Positions 48,600 to 59,206 of a stretch of 64,000 bases of DNA are shown here, piece by piece (the first letter of the stretch is position 1; every line of letters begins with the position of its first letter). Below the pieces are notes generated by a model. The model searched no databases and was not told the origin of the DNA. It saw only the letters and a program-made list of their open reading frames with translations. Source of the stretch: Rhodoferax sp. (GTDB lineage: Bacteria; Pseudomonadota; Gammaproteobacteria; Burkholderiales; Burkholderiaceae_C); contig JARXAM010000027.1 in NCBI GenBank assembly GCA_029865845.1, forward strand, positions 84,956 through 148,955, in the 5' to 3' direction. The translations under genes and the position numbers were made by a program.

Positions 48600-49322
48600 A
48601 TGAATCAGTCCGAACCGGCCTACAAGAGAATACTGCTGAAGTTGTCTGGCGAGGCGTTGATGGGCGACGACCAATTTGGTATCAACAGGGCCACCATCGT
48701 TCGAATGGTGGATGAAATCGCAGAAGTAACCCGTTTGGGTGTACAGGTTGCAGTCGTCATTGGTGGGGGCAACATTTTTCGGGGTGTCGCAGGTGGGTCT
48801 GTGGGTATGGACCGAGCGACTGCGGACTACATGGGGATGTTGGCCACCGTGATGAACGCGCTTGCTTTGGGCGACACGATGAACAAAGCAGGCCTGACGG
48901 CGCGTGTGATGTCGGCGATCGGTATTGAGCAGGTGGTCGAGCCTTATGTGCGACCCAAAGCGCTCCAATACTTGGAGGAAGGTAAGGTAGTAATTTTTGC
49001 AGCCGGCACGGGAAATCCGTTTTTTACGACGGATACGGCTGCTGCACTTCGAGGCGCGGAGATTGGGGCTGAGATGGTGCTCAAGGCTACCAAGGTGGAC
49101 GGTGTGTATACCGCAGACCCCAAAAAAGACCCCGCGGCAACGCGCTACTCGGAGATCACCTTCGACGATGCAATGGCCCAAAATTTAGGCATCATGGACG
49201 CGGCTGCGTTTGCGCTGTGCCGAGATCAGAAGCTACCCATCAAGGTCTTTTCAATCTTCAAGCACGGTGCTTTGAAGCGTGTGGTGTTAGGTGAGGACGA
49301 AGGTACGTTGGTGCACGTGTGA
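48600..49322 (+). CDS. pyrH: UMP kinase
   Basis: Converts UMP to UDP in pyrimidine synthesis; hexameric and regulated by GTP and UTP. ATG 48600 gives 240 residues. It has [17 protein letters not shown] at the N-terminus, [12 protein letters not shown], and [21 protein letters not shown] lies before the start. In the conserved tsf-pyrH-frr run. Confidence 0.98.
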   Translation: MNQSEPAYKRILLKLSGEALMGDDQFGINRATIVRMVDEIAEVTRLGVQVAVVIGGGNIFRGVAGGSVGMDRATADYMGMLATVMNALALGDTMNKAGLTARVMSAIGIEQVVEPYVRPKALQYLEEGKVVIFAAGTGNPFFTTDTAAALRGAEIGAEMVLKATKVDGVYTADPKKDPAATRYSEITFDDAMAQNLGIMDAAAFALCRDQKLPIKVFSIFKHGALKRVVLGEDEGTLVHV

Positions 49323-49358
49323 CCGCGTACTGACGGGGATTGAACAGGAGTAGTGACT

Positions 49359-49919
49359 ATGTCCATAGAAGAAATCAAACGAACAACAGATGGCAAGATG
49401 GACCAGTCCATTGCCGCTTTGAAAAACAATCTCACAAAGATTCGCACTGGTCGTGCCAATCCGGCACTTTTGGATACCGTGCACGTGGATTACTACGGTT
49501 CTATGGTCCCCTTGAGTCAGGTGGCCAACCTGTCGTTGATGGATGCGCGCACCATCAGCGTTCAACCCTGGGAAAAGAGTATGGCTCCCAAGATTGAGAA
49601 GGCCATCCGTGATTCCGATCTCGGACTGAACCCGTCCAGTTTTGGTGAGCTTATTCGTGTCCCAATGCCGGCCATGACGGAAGAGCGCCGTAAAGAACTC
49701 ACCAAGGTCGTTCGCAGCGAAGGTGAGGGTGCAAAGGTAGCCATCCGTAATCTGCGGCGCGATGCCAACGAATCGGTGAAGCGGCTGGTCAAGGACAAGC
49801 TTGCCTCCGAGGACGATCAAAAGCGTTGCGAGGCCGATGTGCAGAAAGTTACAGACAAGCACATTGCCGAAATTGATCGTTTGGTGGCGTCCAAGGAACA
49901 AGACATCATGGCCGTTTAA
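49359..49919 (+). CDS. frr: Ribosome recycling factor
   Basis: Splits post-termination ribosomes together with EF-G. 186 residues from ATG 49359, which follows AGGAG; the ORF-track start GTG is two codons too early. Typical [17 protein letters not shown]-like helix, [11 protein letters not shown], and [16 protein letters not shown]. Confidence 0.98.
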   Translation: MSIEEIKRTTDGKMDQSIAALKNNLTKIRTGRANPALLDTVHVDYYGSMVPLSQVANLSLMDARTISVQPWEKSMAPKIEKAIRDSDLGLNPSSFGELIRVPMPAMTEERRKELTKVVRSEGEGAKVAIRNLRRDANESVKRLVKDKLASEDDQKRCEADVQKVTDKHIAEIDRLVASKEQDIMAV

Positions 49920-49928
49920 GGTTGCTCA

Positions 49929-50636
49929 ATGCCTGTTGATGACGTAGCGAACCCGCTCCACGTTGCCATTGTGATGGACGGGAACGGTCGATGGGCATCG
50001 AAGCGGTTTTTGCCTCGTTTGGCCGGGCATCGGCAGGGGCTGGAAGCCCTTAAGCGGTTGGTGAGGGCCTGTCCTTCACGCAACATTTCGGTACTCACTG
50101 TTTTTGCGTTTTCTTCCGAGAACTGGAGTCGCCCTGCTGAGGAAGTCTCAGGTCTTTTGGAGTTGTTGGCTGGCGCGCTGGCTAAGGAAGTGCGCACTCT
50201 TCAGCAAGAGGGTGTACGTCTGCGGTTTGTTGGTAGCCGCGTGGGGCTTTCCACAAAAGTTCAGCAGGGGCTTCATGAGGCAGAAGTTGTGACCGCTTCC
50301 AACCAGGGCCTGACCTTGAATGTATGCTTTAACTACGGGGGGCGATGGGACATCGCTCAGGCAGCTGCTTCGCTGGCCGCGCGTGGTGTGGATATCACGG
50401 AAGAGACCCTGACTGACGCAATGGCGCTTGCACCTTGCCAAGACCCAGATTTGGTCATCCGCACCGGTGGGGAATATCGTCTCAGTAACTTCCTGTTGTG
50501 GCAAGCCGCCTACGCGGAACTGGTTTTCAGTCCCAGTCTTTGGCCCGATTTCGGCGAAGAGGAACTCGATGTGGCACTTGTCGAGTTTCACGGTCGCGAA
50601 CGGCGTTTCGGTAAAACTTCACTACAAATCCGATAG
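49929..50636 (+). CDS. uppS: Undecaprenyl diphosphate synthase (cis-prenyltransferase)
   Basis: Adds isopentenyl diphosphate units to farnesyl diphosphate to make the C55 carrier. HVAIVMDGNGRWA with the catalytic Asp, GHRQGLEALKR, TVFAFSSENWSRP, RTGGEYRLSNFLLWQ and AYAELVFS are all present. 235 residues. Its Gly in RTGGEYR replaces the more usual Glu (RTGGEMR/QR). It is 9 bp after frr. Works with uppP in this window. Confidence 0.97.
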   Translation: MPVDDVANPLHVAIVMDGNGRWASKRFLPRLAGHRQGLEALKRLVRACPSRNISVLTVFAFSSENWSRPAEEVSGLLELLAGALAKEVRTLQQEGVRLRFVGSRVGLSTKVQQGLHEAEVVTASNQGLTLNVCFNYGGRWDIAQAAASLAARGVDITEETLTDAMALAPCQDPDLVIRTGGEYRLSNFLLWQAAYAELVFSPSLWPDFGEEELDVALVEFHGRERRFGKTSLQIR

Positions 50637-50665
50637 GCGCTTTGCGTACTCCGGGAAGGGTCTCT

Positions 50666-51511
50666 ATGCTAGGTTTGCGCGTCCTTACCGCTGTCGGAAT
50701 GCTTGCCGTACTGCTTCCTGCAGTGTTCTTTCCGGCCCCTTTGGCGTTCGCGGTCGTTGCGGCTGTGTTGGTTGCATGCGCCACCTGGGAGTGGTTTGTG
50801 CTCAACGGCGGCGGTCGCAGGCAAGCACTTGCGGCGGGTGTGGTGTCTTTGGTGGTCTGTGGGTTGCTTTGGAAGTTTGCTCCCTCCGCGGCCACGCATC
50901 AGAGCGTTTGGATTGCCAGTGCGGTACTTTGGGCCGCAGGTGTTTGCGCGCTGTTGTACGCGGGCGTCCCCGGCTGGAAGGCATTGCATCCCGTGATGCG
51001 GCAATGGGTTGGTTTCGTGATGCTGTGTGTCGCGTGGTTGGCGGTGGTGTTGGCACGCATGCGCGGGATAAATTTTCTGTTCTCTGTCATGGCGCTGGTG
51101 TGGGTGGCTGACATTGCCGCGTACTTTGTGGGGCGCGCGTTCGGAGGTGTGTTATTTACAAAAAAGCTAGCTCCAACGATCAGTCCTGGGAAGACACGGG
51201 AAGGCGCCTTGGGCGGGTTGACAGCGATCGTTCTCGTCGGATGGGTCTGGGTAGTGGCAGACGCGGCAATGGCACCGGATTCAGTGAGTATTTACACGGC
51301 GCTGGCGGGGCGGCACTGGCTGTGGATGGTGCTCGGAACCCTGTTGCTCGGGGTAATGAGCATTTGCGGTGATTTGTTGGAGTCCTTGGTGAAGCGAGCC
51401 GCTGGTGCCAAGGACAGCAGCCGCCTGTTGCCGGGGCATGGCGGTGTACTGGACCGGTTGGACGCGTTGTTGCCGGTGGTTCCGCTGGCTATGTTTATGC
51501 TGAGCTTGTGA
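50666..51511 (+). CDS. cdsA: Phosphatidate cytidylyltransferase (CDP-diglyceride synthase)
   Basis: Makes CDP-diacylglycerol for phospholipid synthesis at the inner membrane. ATG 50666 with GGAAGGG before it gives 281 residues and about eight membrane helices. The family signature is complete near the C-terminus: KRAAGAKDSSRLLPGHGGVLDRLDALL. The stop overlaps the GTG of dxr by 4 bp. Confidence 0.97.
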   Translation: MLGLRVLTAVGMLAVLLPAVFFPAPLAFAVVAAVLVACATWEWFVLNGGGRRQALAAGVVSLVVCGLLWKFAPSAATHQSVWIASAVLWAAGVCALLYAGVPGWKALHPVMRQWVGFVMLCVAWLAVVLARMRGINFLFSVMALVWVADIAAYFVGRAFGGVLFTKKLAPTISPGKTREGALGGLTAIVLVGWVWVVADAAMAPDSVSIYTALAGRHWLWMVLGTLLLGVMSICGDLLESLVKRAAGAKDSSRLLPGHGGVLDRLDALLPVVPLAMFMLSL

Positions 51512-52710
51512 GCGAGTCTGAAATGCAGCACATCACCGTTTTGGGATCCACCGGGTCGATCGGAACCAGTACCTTGGATGTACTTCGGCGCCATCCGGAA
51601 CGGTTTTCTGTTTTTGCGCTAACCGCGGCAAGTAGCGCGGACCTACTTTTTGCCCAATGTGTCGAGTTTTCTCCGCGCTTTGCCGTGATGGTTCACCCGC
51701 AGAGCGCACTGGAGTTGCAACAACGACTCCGGCGGGCCGGGGTGACCACCGAGGTGCTCAGTGGTACCGCAGCGCTGGATCAGGTCGCAGCCGATCCTGT
51801 GGTGGATGTCGTGATGGCAGCCATCGTGGGTGCGGCAGGTTTGTCATCGTGCATGGCGGCGGCATATGCAGGCAAGCGCCTGCTTTTGGCCAACAAAGAG
51901 GCGCTGGTGGTGGGGGGGCATGTGTTTATGGCCGCGGTGCATGCCGGTGGTGCAACACTGCTTCCCATCGACAGTGAACATTCGGCGGTATTTCAGTGTT
52001 TGCCGGATGATCGCTCGCATTGGTCATCCGTGATCGACAAGGTGATACTGACGGCGTCAGGTGGCCCATTCAGAACGTGGTCTGCGGTCGAGCTTGCGCA
52101 TGTGACCCCTGAGCAGGCCTGTGCGCATCCCAACTGGGTGATGGGGCGCAAGATATCGGTGGACTCTGCGACCATGATGAACAAAGCGCTCGAAGTCATA
52201 GAAGCCAAGTTTTTGTTTGATCTGCGGCCCCCGCAAATTGACGTCGTGATTCACCCGCAAAGCGTGGTGCATTCGATGGTGCAGTACGTGGATCATTCGG
52301 TAGTTGCGCAACTTGGCACGCCCGATATGCGCAGCCCCATCGCTTATGGCTTGGCGTGGCCTCAACGGATTGCATCGGGCGCTGCAGCCTTGGACTTTTC
52401 TTCGATGGCTTCGTTGACATTTGAGTCCATTCACCATGCCGAGCACCAAGCGCGCTTCCCTGGTTTGAAGCTCGCGTGGGAAACCCTTTTGGGCCAGCCA
52501 GGTGCCACCGTGGTGTTGAATGCAGCCAATGAGGTGGCTGTAGCTGCCTTTTTGGATCGTCGTATCCGCTTTGACCAGATTCACGCGGTGAACACCGAGG
52601 TGTTGGAAAAGACTGTTTTTGTATCGCCCTCGGACTTGCCATCGTTGATGGACTTGGATGCTCAGGCCCGTCAGGTCGCTGAGCAAAGTTGCGTCGCATT
52701 CCAACGTTGA
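51508..52710 (+). CDS. dxr: 1-deoxy-D-xylulose 5-phosphate reductoisomerase
   Basis: First committed enzyme of the MEP isoprenoid pathway, making 2-C-methylerythritol 4-phosphate with NADPH. ITVLGSTGSIGTSTLDVL (NADPH site), LLANKEALVVGG, LPIDSEHSAVFQCL, and TVDSATMMNK-like SVDSATMMNKALEVIEA. 400 residues from GTG 51508; ATG 51523 is possible. Supplies the IPP used by uppS. Confidence 0.97.
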   Translation: MSESEMQHITVLGSTGSIGTSTLDVLRRHPERFSVFALTAASSADLLFAQCVEFSPRFAVMVHPQSALELQQRLRRAGVTTEVLSGTAALDQVAADPVVDVVMAAIVGAAGLSSCMAAAYAGKRLLLANKEALVVGGHVFMAAVHAGGATLLPIDSEHSAVFQCLPDDRSHWSSVIDKVILTASGGPFRTWSAVELAHVTPEQACAHPNWVMGRKISVDSATMMNKALEVIEAKFLFDLRPPQIDVVIHPQSVVHSMVQYVDHSVVAQLGTPDMRSPIAYGLAWPQRIASGAAALDFSSMASLTFESIHHAEHQARFPGLKLAWETLLGQPGATVVLNAANEVAVAAFLDRRIRFDQIHAVNTEVLEKTVFVSPSDLPSLMDLDAQARQVAEQSCVAFQR

Positions 52711-52728
52711 TTGGAAAGGGAAGTTATC

Positions 52729-54087
52729 GTGCAAACCGTGTTGGCGTTTATTGTTGCCATAGGCGTTCTGGTTGCCGTGCACGAGTGGGGGCATTTTTAT
52801 GCAGCGCGTCTGTGTGGCGTGAAGGTGTTGCGGTTTTCTATTGGGTTTGGCCCAAGGCTGTGGGGGTGGACATCGCCGAGCACGGGTACAGATTTCATGG
52901 TCAGCGCGATACCGCTTGGGGGCTACGTCAAGATGTTGGATAGCCGGGAGGGGCCTGTAGGCACACAGGATTCTGCACATGCGTTCGACGCGCAGAGCGT
53001 GGGTCGGCGGGCATTTATCGTCGTTGCAGGACCGCTAGCCAATTTGTTACTCGCGATTGCGCTGTACGCATTGGTGAACTGGCAACCGGCCTTGCAAGCT
53101 GCGCCGGTATTGCCCACGCCGCTCGCCTCCTCACTGGCTGAAAAGGCGGGCTGGATTGGGGGTGAACGCATCGTGGCAGCGGGTGTGTCGCAAGACCAGT
53201 TGCAACCGGTGCAAACATTTGACGAGCTCCGCTGGTGGCTAACGACAGCCGCGATGGATCGCCAAAGGGTGTACCTGAAATTTCATGCCGCTGGCGGATT
53301 ACAAGGCGATGCAGCGGCGGTGCGCGCGCTTGACTTGGCAGTTCTTGAGGGGGCAGTGGCTGATGCAGGTCTTTTCCAGACCATCGGATGGACTGCACCT
53401 TTTTCTGAAGCGGTGTTGGGCGAGGTCAGCAGCGACGGACGCGCGCGCGCAGCGGGAGTGATGCCTGGCGACAAGGTGCTGTCGGTGGACGGTAAACACA
53501 TACCTGATGCAAGTCAGCTCCGGGCCTTGATTCGCCAGTCCCCGGATGCTGCGATGTCATGGCAGATTGCGCGTGGCGACCAGCTGATGACGATCACGGT
53601 CACCCCCAAAGCAGAGAAGCAGGGGGCGGAATGGCTAGGACGCGTGGGCGCCTATATTGGTGCCGTGCCTGAAACTGTGACCATCCAGTACGGTTTTGCC
53701 CAAGGGCTCACCCGGGCCATAACAAAGACGTGGGACATATGGCGCATGTCCGTCATCGCCATAGGTCAAATGGTGACAGGCCAAGTGTCTATCAGTAACC
53801 TGAATGGCCCGCTGCTGATTGCAGACTATGCCGGTAAGTCTGCCGCCATGGGGATCTTGCAGTTTTTGAGCTTTCTTGCCCTCATCAGCGTCAGCCTCGG
53901 CGTTCTCAACTTGCTGCCCTTGCCGGTGTTGGACGGGGGGCACCTGATGTATTATCTTTACGAGGGGCTCATGGGTCGTCCGCTGTCTGAGAGGTGGTGG
54001 GCTTTCCTTCAACGAGCGGGTGTCGCGTTATTGCTAGTCGTGATGTCCATTGCCTTCTACAACGACATTTTGCACTTCCTGGGCTAA
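52729..54087 (+). CDS. rseP: RIP metalloprotease RseP
   Basis: Site-2 intramembrane protease that cleaves the anti-sigma factor RseA in the sigma-E envelope stress response. GTG 52729, preceded by AGGGAAG, gives 452 residues. Zinc motif HEWGHFYAAR in the first membrane helix, FSIGFGP, two PDZ-type domains, and NLLPLPVLDGGHLMYY with the third zinc ligand. It precedes bamA, whose product folds outer-membrane proteins. Confidence 0.97.
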   Translation: MQTVLAFIVAIGVLVAVHEWGHFYAARLCGVKVLRFSIGFGPRLWGWTSPSTGTDFMVSAIPLGGYVKMLDSREGPVGTQDSAHAFDAQSVGRRAFIVVAGPLANLLLAIALYALVNWQPALQAAPVLPTPLASSLAEKAGWIGGERIVAAGVSQDQLQPVQTFDELRWWLTTAAMDRQRVYLKFHAAGGLQGDAAAVRALDLAVLEGAVADAGLFQTIGWTAPFSEAVLGEVSSDGRARAAGVMPGDKVLSVDGKHIPDASQLRALIRQSPDAAMSWQIARGDQLMTITVTPKAEKQGAEWLGRVGAYIGAVPETVTIQYGFAQGLTRAITKTWDIWRMSVIAIGQMVTGQVSISNLNGPLLIADYAGKSAAMGILQFLSFLALISVSLGVLNLLPLPVLDGGHLMYYLYEGLMGRPLSERWWAFLQRAGVALLLVVMSIAFYNDILHFLG

Positions 54088-54125
54088 CCCTCCAGGTGCC
54101 CACAACCAATCCCCGGAGTTTCCAA

Positions 54126-56432
54126 TTGCGTACCTTGAACAGTCTTCGTCGAAGCGTGGTTTACGGCCTGTGCATAGCCTTTGGGGGCGCACTGATGCAA
54201 GCGGCGTGGGCCTTGGAGCCCTTTGTCGTGCGGGACATTCGAATTGAAGGCCTCCAGCGGGTGGAGGCGGGAACTGTGTTTGCGTCGATCCCGGTACGCG
54301 TGGGGGATAGTTTCACAGAGGAAAAAGCTTCGGCGTCTATTCGATCATTGTTTTCTTTGGGCCTCTTCAAAGACGTCCGAATCGACAACAAAGATGGCGT
54401 GATCGTTGTGATCGTCGAAGAGCGGCCCAACGTGGCAGAGGTCGATTTTTCTGGTAACCGCGAATTTGACAAGGATCTTCTTAAACGGGCCTTGCGGGAT
54501 ATCGGGCTGTCCGAAGGGCGCCCATTCGACAAGGCGTTGGTTGACCGCGCTGAGCAAGAACTGAAAACGCAATACATCAACAAAAGCCTGTATGGCATTG
54601 AAATCGTTACCACGGTCACCCCTATTGAGCGCAACCGGGTCAACGTCAGTTTCGCAATCACTGAAGGCGAAATTGCGAAAATCAGCGAGATAAATATTGT
54701 GGGCAACAAAGCCTTTACGGCTGACAAGTTGCGTGGGCTTTTCGACTCGGATACGGGCAATTGGCTGAGCTGGTACACCAAATCGAACCGCTACTCCCGG
54801 ACCAAGTTAAACGCGGATGTGGAGTCATTGCGGGCGTTTTACATGGCGCGAGGGTTTCTGGAGTTCAAAGTAGACGCATCCCAAGTCGCGATTTCGCCTG
54901 ACAAGAAAGATATTGCTATCACTGTGAGCGTGACGGAAGGCGAGCAGTTTGTGGTCTCAGAGATCAAGCTCGCAGGCAACTATCTCAACAAAGAACACGA
55001 GTTCCAGTCGCTCGTGACAATTAAGGCAGGTGAGCCCTACAACGCCAATGACGTGGCGCAAACAACAAAAGCGTTTACCGACTATTTCGCCAACTTTGGC
55101 TATGCCTTTGCCCGTGCCGAGGTACGCACAAGCGTGGATCGGGCTACAAATCGCGTGGCCATTACGTTGGTGGCGGACCCGTCCCGAAGGGTGTATGTGC
55201 GGCGAATCAATGTTGCAGGCAATGACCGCACCCGAGACGAAGTCATTCGTCGCGAATTCCGGCAACTTGAAGCTGCGTGGTACGACGGTGAGAAAATTCG
55301 CACCTCCCGCAATCGGGTGGACCGACTGGGTTACTTCACGAATGTGGGCATCGACACTCAGGAAGTAGCGGGTTCACCCGATCAGGTCGACCTCACCATA
55401 ACAGTGGCCGAGAAGCCCACCGGCAGCATCAGCTTGGGTGCGGGCATATCGAGCGCCGAAGGCTTGGGTTTGTCCTTCGGGTTTAAGCAGGACAACGCCT
55501 TTGGCTCGGGTAACTCATTGGGTATCGAGCTCAACACGAGCAAGGCCAACCGTACGCTGGTGCTGAGTACGACCAATCCCTATTTCACGGACGATGGCGT
55601 TTCGCGCTCGCTCGATTTGTACCAGCGCACTGCCCGCCCGTATGCGGACGTGGATAGTTATGCCATCGAAACCACCGGGGTTGGCGTCCGGTTTGGTGTG
55701 CCATTTTCAGACGCCGATACCGTGTATTTTGGAATAGGCTGGGACAAAACCCGCATTCTTCCTGGAACCTATCTGCCCACGGTGTATGACGACTACGCCA
55801 AGGAATACGGCTTTGAGGCCACTGCCTTGCCCGTGACCGTCGGCTGGTCGCGCGATACACGAGACAGCGCCTTGGTTCCTAGTACAGGTCGGGTTATTCG
55901 CACCAATGCGGAGTGGAGTGTCAGCGGCGATATGCGGTATGTGCGCGGAACTGCGCAGTTCCAACAGTTTTACCCCATTAGTCGCACCATCACGGCGGCG
56001 TTTAACTCGGAGCTGTCTTTGGGTGCCGCCACCGGTTCGAGCTCCTATCCGGTGTTTAAAAACTATTATTTGGGTGGCTTGGGTTCGGTGCGTGGCTTTG
56101 AGCAAGGCAGTTTGACGACCGCCGCGCAACGCGCAGCATCGCTTACCGCCACCGGGGGCGCGAAAAAGGTGGTGTTCAACGCCGAGGTGCTGTCGCCGTT
56201 TCCCGGCGGCGGCAGTGACCGGACCTTGCGCGCTTTTGCCTTCGTGGACGCGGGGGGGATCTATGCTCCGGATGAGTCGCTTCAGTTGGGTGATATGCGC
56301 GCGTCTTACGGCGTGGGTGTAAGCTGGATTTCTCCGGTGGGTCCTTTGCGTCTTGCCATAGCACGTCCCTTGTCCAAGTTTGACGCAGATAGAATGCAAA
56401 ATGTTCAATTTCAGATCGGAACTACTTTTTAA
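54126..56432 (+). CDS. bamA: Outer membrane protein assembly factor BamA
   Basis: Central outer-membrane protein of the BAM complex, which inserts beta-barrel proteins. TTG 54126, with CGGAG before it, begins a signal peptide (LRTLNSLRRSVVYGL...AWA). Five POTRA domains (first FVVRDIRIEGLQRVEAGTVF) are followed by a 16-stranded barrel with the VRGFEQGS loop motif (GSVRGFEQGSL) and a terminal Phe. 768 residues, normal length. The ORF-track start lies inside rseP and is wrong. Upstream of skp with zero gap. Confidence 0.97.
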   Translation: MRTLNSLRRSVVYGLCIAFGGALMQAAWALEPFVVRDIRIEGLQRVEAGTVFASIPVRVGDSFTEEKASASIRSLFSLGLFKDVRIDNKDGVIVVIVEERPNVAEVDFSGNREFDKDLLKRALRDIGLSEGRPFDKALVDRAEQELKTQYINKSLYGIEIVTTVTPIERNRVNVSFAITEGEIAKISEINIVGNKAFTADKLRGLFDSDTGNWLSWYTKSNRYSRTKLNADVESLRAFYMARGFLEFKVDASQVAISPDKKDIAITVSVTEGEQFVVSEIKLAGNYLNKEHEFQSLVTIKAGEPYNANDVAQTTKAFTDYFANFGYAFARAEVRTSVDRATNRVAITLVADPSRRVYVRRINVAGNDRTRDEVIRREFRQLEAAWYDGEKIRTSRNRVDRLGYFTNVGIDTQEVAGSPDQVDLTITVAEKPTGSISLGAGISSAEGLGLSFGFKQDNAFGSGNSLGIELNTSKANRTLVLSTTNPYFTDDGVSRSLDLYQRTARPYADVDSYAIETTGVGVRFGVPFSDADTVYFGIGWDKTRILPGTYLPTVYDDYAKEYGFEATALPVTVGWSRDTRDSALVPSTGRVIRTNAEWSVSGDMRYVRGTAQFQQFYPISRTITAAFNSELSLGAATGSSSYPVFKNYYLGGLGSVRGFEQGSLTTAAQRAASLTATGGAKKVVFNAEVLSPFPGGGSDRTLRAFAFVDAGGIYAPDESLQLGDMRASYGVGVSWISPVGPLRLAIARPLSKFDADRMQNVQFQIGTTF

Positions 56433-56942
56433 ATGAAAACTGCACGAGTACAAAAGTTGGTGGCATTGGCTTTCGCGTTTTTGTGTGCAAGCAGCTTCGC
56501 CCAAGAGTCCAAAGTGGGCTACATCAACACGCAGCGCATCACCACAGAGTCCGCTCCTGCGAAGGCCGCGCAGACCAAGTTGGAGCAAGAGTTTTCCAAG
56601 CGCCAAAAAGATTTAGCGGACTTGCAGCAGTCCCTTAAATCCATGAGCGAAAAGTTTGAACGTGACGCGCCAGCGATGACGGAGCAGCAACGCACGGCAC
56701 GCCAAAAGGAGTTTGCGGAGCAAAACCGAGACTTTCAGCGCAAGCAAAGAGAGTTCCAAGAAGACCTGAACGGTCGTCGTAACGAAGAACTTCAAAAAGT
56801 TCTGGATGTGGCAAACCGTGCTGTGAAACAAGTAGCCGAGAGTGAGAAATACGACATCGTGTTGCAAGAAGTGGTTTACAGCAGCACACGCCATGACATT
56901 ACCGAAAAGGTTTTGAAGATTCTCAACGCAGGTGCCAAGTAA
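56433..56942 (+). CDS. skp: Periplasmic chaperone Skp/OmpH
   Basis: Trimeric holding chaperone for unfolded outer-membrane proteins on their way to BamA. 169 residues with a signal peptide (VALAFAFLCASSFA), KVGYINTQRI, and two long charged helices (FSKRQKDLADLQQSLKSM, FQRKQREFQEDLNGRRNEELQ) forming the tentacles. It starts on the base after the bamA stop. Confidence 0.96.
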   Translation: MKTARVQKLVALAFAFLCASSFAQESKVGYINTQRITTESAPAKAAQTKLEQEFSKRQKDLADLQQSLKSMSEKFERDAPAMTEQQRTARQKEFAEQNRDFQRKQREFQEDLNGRRNEELQKVLDVANRAVKQVAESEKYDIVLQEVVYSSTRHDITEKVLKILNAGAK

Positions 56943-56945
56943 GCC

Positions 56946-57950
56946 TTGACGACACCGGTTGTTCGTGTGGACCCCCTTGCGCTCTCCGCGTTGGTTGAAC
57001 AACTGGGGGGCGAGCTGCTAGGGTCTGGTGATGTGTTGATTGCCGGGCTGGCTCCCTTGGAGTCTGCTACCAGTAAGGACATCAGTTTCCTTAGTAACCC
57101 CAAGTACCAGCAGCAACTGTCGCAGTCCTCTGCTGGCTGTGTCATTGTCGGTCCTTCTATGAAGGTGCTCGCAGCGGCCCGTGGGCCGTGCATCGTGACC
57201 CCCAATCCTTATCTTTACTTCGCCAGACTGACCCAACTGTGGCGCAGGCGTGTGGCGCGCGACGTATCCCGGATTCCAGTCATTCATCCCAGCGCCCTTG
57301 TTGACCCAGAGGCCCGCATTGCTTCGTCGGCTCGCATCGGGCCCCTGTGTGTTGTTGAAGCCGGTGCAACGGTAGGTGAAGGTACAGTATTGAAGTCCCG
57401 GGTGACCGTAGGCGAGGATTGTCATATCGGCGATCGATGCATCGTCCACTCCGGTGTTGTGATCGGTGCGGACGGCTTTGGTTTCGCGCCTGACGGTGGA
57501 CGCTGGGAGAAGATTGAACAGCTAGGTGCAGTCCGCATCGGCAATGATGTGGAGATCGGTGCCAACACATGCATCGACCGAGGCGCACTGAATGACACCA
57601 TCATTGAAGACGGCGTGAAGTTGGACAACCTGATCCAAATCGGCCACAACGTGCGCATTGGTGCAAACACTGCTATGGCAGGGTGTGTGGGTGTGGCTGG
57701 TTCTGCCACCATCGGACCGCACTGCACAGTGGGCGGCGGCGCCATCATTCTTGGCCATCTGACGCTGGCTGCTGGTGTGCACATCTCGGCTGCCACCGTG
57801 GTTAGCAAGTCGATTCACAAGCCAGGCAACTACACCGGCATCTTTCCTCTTGATGAAAATGCAAACTGGGAACGTAATGCTGCATCTTTGAAGCAGCTTC
57901 ACAGTTTGAGAGACCGAATTAAAACCCTAGAAAAAGAGAACAAGCCATGA
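56946..57950 (+). CDS. lpxD: UDP-3-O-(3-hydroxyacyl)glucosamine N-acyltransferase
   Basis: Third step of lipid A synthesis: adds the N-linked acyl chain. TTG start three bases after skp. 334 residues: an N-terminal uridine-binding domain ([13 protein letters not shown]) and a left-handed beta helix made of hexapeptide repeats ([30 protein letters not shown]), with [10 protein letters not shown] and the catalytic His in [11 protein letters not shown]. Its TGA overlaps the ATG of fabZ. Confidence 0.97.
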   Translation: MTTPVVRVDPLALSALVEQLGGELLGSGDVLIAGLAPLESATSKDISFLSNPKYQQQLSQSSAGCVIVGPSMKVLAAARGPCIVTPNPYLYFARLTQLWRRRVARDVSRIPVIHPSALVDPEARIASSARIGPLCVVEAGATVGEGTVLKSRVTVGEDCHIGDRCIVHSGVVIGADGFGFAPDGGRWEKIEQLGAVRIGNDVEIGANTCIDRGALNDTIIEDGVKLDNLIQIGHNVRIGANTAMAGCVGVAGSATIGPHCTVGGGAIILGHLTLAAGVHISAATVVSKSIHKPGNYTGIFPLDENANWERNAASLKQLHSLRDRIKTLEKENKP

Positions 57951-58387
57951 TGGATATCCACAAAATTTTGAAGCAACTGCCCCACCGTTACCCGTTCTTG
58001 TTAGTGGATCGTGTGTTGGAGTTGGACAAGGGCAAAACCATCAAGGCCCTGAAGAATGTCACGATCAACGAACCCTTCTTTGAGGGACATTTCCCGCACC
58101 GCCCAGTGATGCCTGGTGTGTTGATGTTGGAAGCTTTGGCCCAGGCGGCTGCCTTGTTGGCGTTCGATGCCTTGGATACTGCTCCCAATGACCAAATGGT
58201 GTATTACTTTGCTGGCATTGATGGGGCCCGCTTCAAACGACCTGTGGAACCCGGTGACCAACTTCTCCTGCATGTGGAAATGTTGCGCATGAAAGCTGGC
58301 ATCTTTAAGTTCAAGGCCAGTGCGACGGTGGGTAGCGAATTGGCTTGCGAAGCTGAGTTGACCTGCGCCATGCGCGCGATCAGCTAA
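57947..58387 (+). CDS. fabZ: 3-hydroxyacyl-[ACP] dehydratase FabZ
   Basis: Dehydrates 3-hydroxyacyl-ACP in fatty acid elongation. It competes with LpxA/LpxD for 3-hydroxyacyl-ACP, balancing phospholipid and lipid A. 146 residues, [13 protein letters not shown] and the hot-dog active site [20 protein letters not shown]. Overlaps lpxD by 4 bp (ATGA). Confidence 0.98.
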   Translation: MMDIHKILKQLPHRYPFLLVDRVLELDKGKTIKALKNVTINEPFFEGHFPHRPVMPGVLMLEALAQAAALLAFDALDTAPNDQMVYYFAGIDGARFKRPVEPGDQLLLHVEMLRMKAGIFKFKASATVGSELACEAELTCAMRAIS

Positions 58388-58397
58388 GGGGCCGGGT

Positions 58398-59192
58398 GTG
58401 TCAAACATACACCCTACCGCCATAGTGGCGTCTGGTGCCGAGCTAGATAGTTCGGTCACTGTTGGTCCCTACACCGTCATCGGTCCTCACGTGCGTATCG
58501 GTGCCGGAACTACCGTGGGGCCCCACTGCGTCATTGAGGGGCATACGACGATTGGTGAGGACAACCGCATCTTCCAGTTCAATTCGCTTGGCGCCATACC
58601 ACAAGACAAAAAGTATGCCGGTGAACCCTGTGAGCTGATCATTGGCGACCGCAACACCATTCGCGAGTTTTGCACTTTCAACATAGGTTCCCCCGGTGAC
58701 GCTGGAGTCACCAGGGTGGGCAGTGACAACTGGATCATGGCCTATGTTCACCTCGCGCACGACTGCTTGGTGGGCAACCATGTGATCTTTGCCAATAACT
58801 CTCAGCTCGCTGGCCACGTGCAAGTGGGCGATTGGGTCATCCTGGGTGGCTTTACGGTAGTGCACCAGTTTGTGCGCCTGGGCGCGCATAGCATGAGCGC
58901 CATGTGCTCACTTTTGTTTGCGGACCTTCCGCCGTTTGTGATGTGCCAAGGTCAGCCCGCCGCAGCCCGTTCCATGAACTTCGAGGGCCTACGCCGACGT
59001 GGTTGGACGCCCGAGCGTATCTCGGGCGTGAAGGCGATTCACAAGGCCTTGTACCGGGATGATCTCACCCTGGACCAGGCGAAAGAGCGTATCGCTGGTT
59101 TGGCGGTGGAGCGTCCCGAGACCGCCCCCGACGTGGCCATGATGCGCGACTTTTTAGCTGGCGTGTCCGCTCACCGCGGCATCGTGCGCTGA
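58398..59192 (+). CDS. lpxA: UDP-N-acetylglucosamine acyltransferase
   Basis: First step of lipid A synthesis, adding a 3-hydroxyacyl chain to UDP-GlcNAc. 264 residues from GTG 58398. Beta-helix hexapeptides ([26 protein letters not shown]), [25 protein letters not shown] with the catalytic His, and a C-terminal helical domain ([12 protein letters not shown]). Lies 10 bp after fabZ. Confidence 0.98.
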   Translation: MSNIHPTAIVASGAELDSSVTVGPYTVIGPHVRIGAGTTVGPHCVIEGHTTIGEDNRIFQFNSLGAIPQDKKYAGEPCELIIGDRNTIREFCTFNIGSPGDAGVTRVGSDNWIMAYVHLAHDCLVGNHVIFANNSQLAGHVQVGDWVILGGFTVVHQFVRLGAHSMSAMCSLLFADLPPFVMCQGQPAAARSMNFEGLRRRGWTPERISGVKAIHKALYRDDLTLDQAKERIAGLAVERPETAPDVAMMRDFLAGVSAHRGIVR

Positions 59193-59206
59193 TCGTTACC
59201 GTTCGC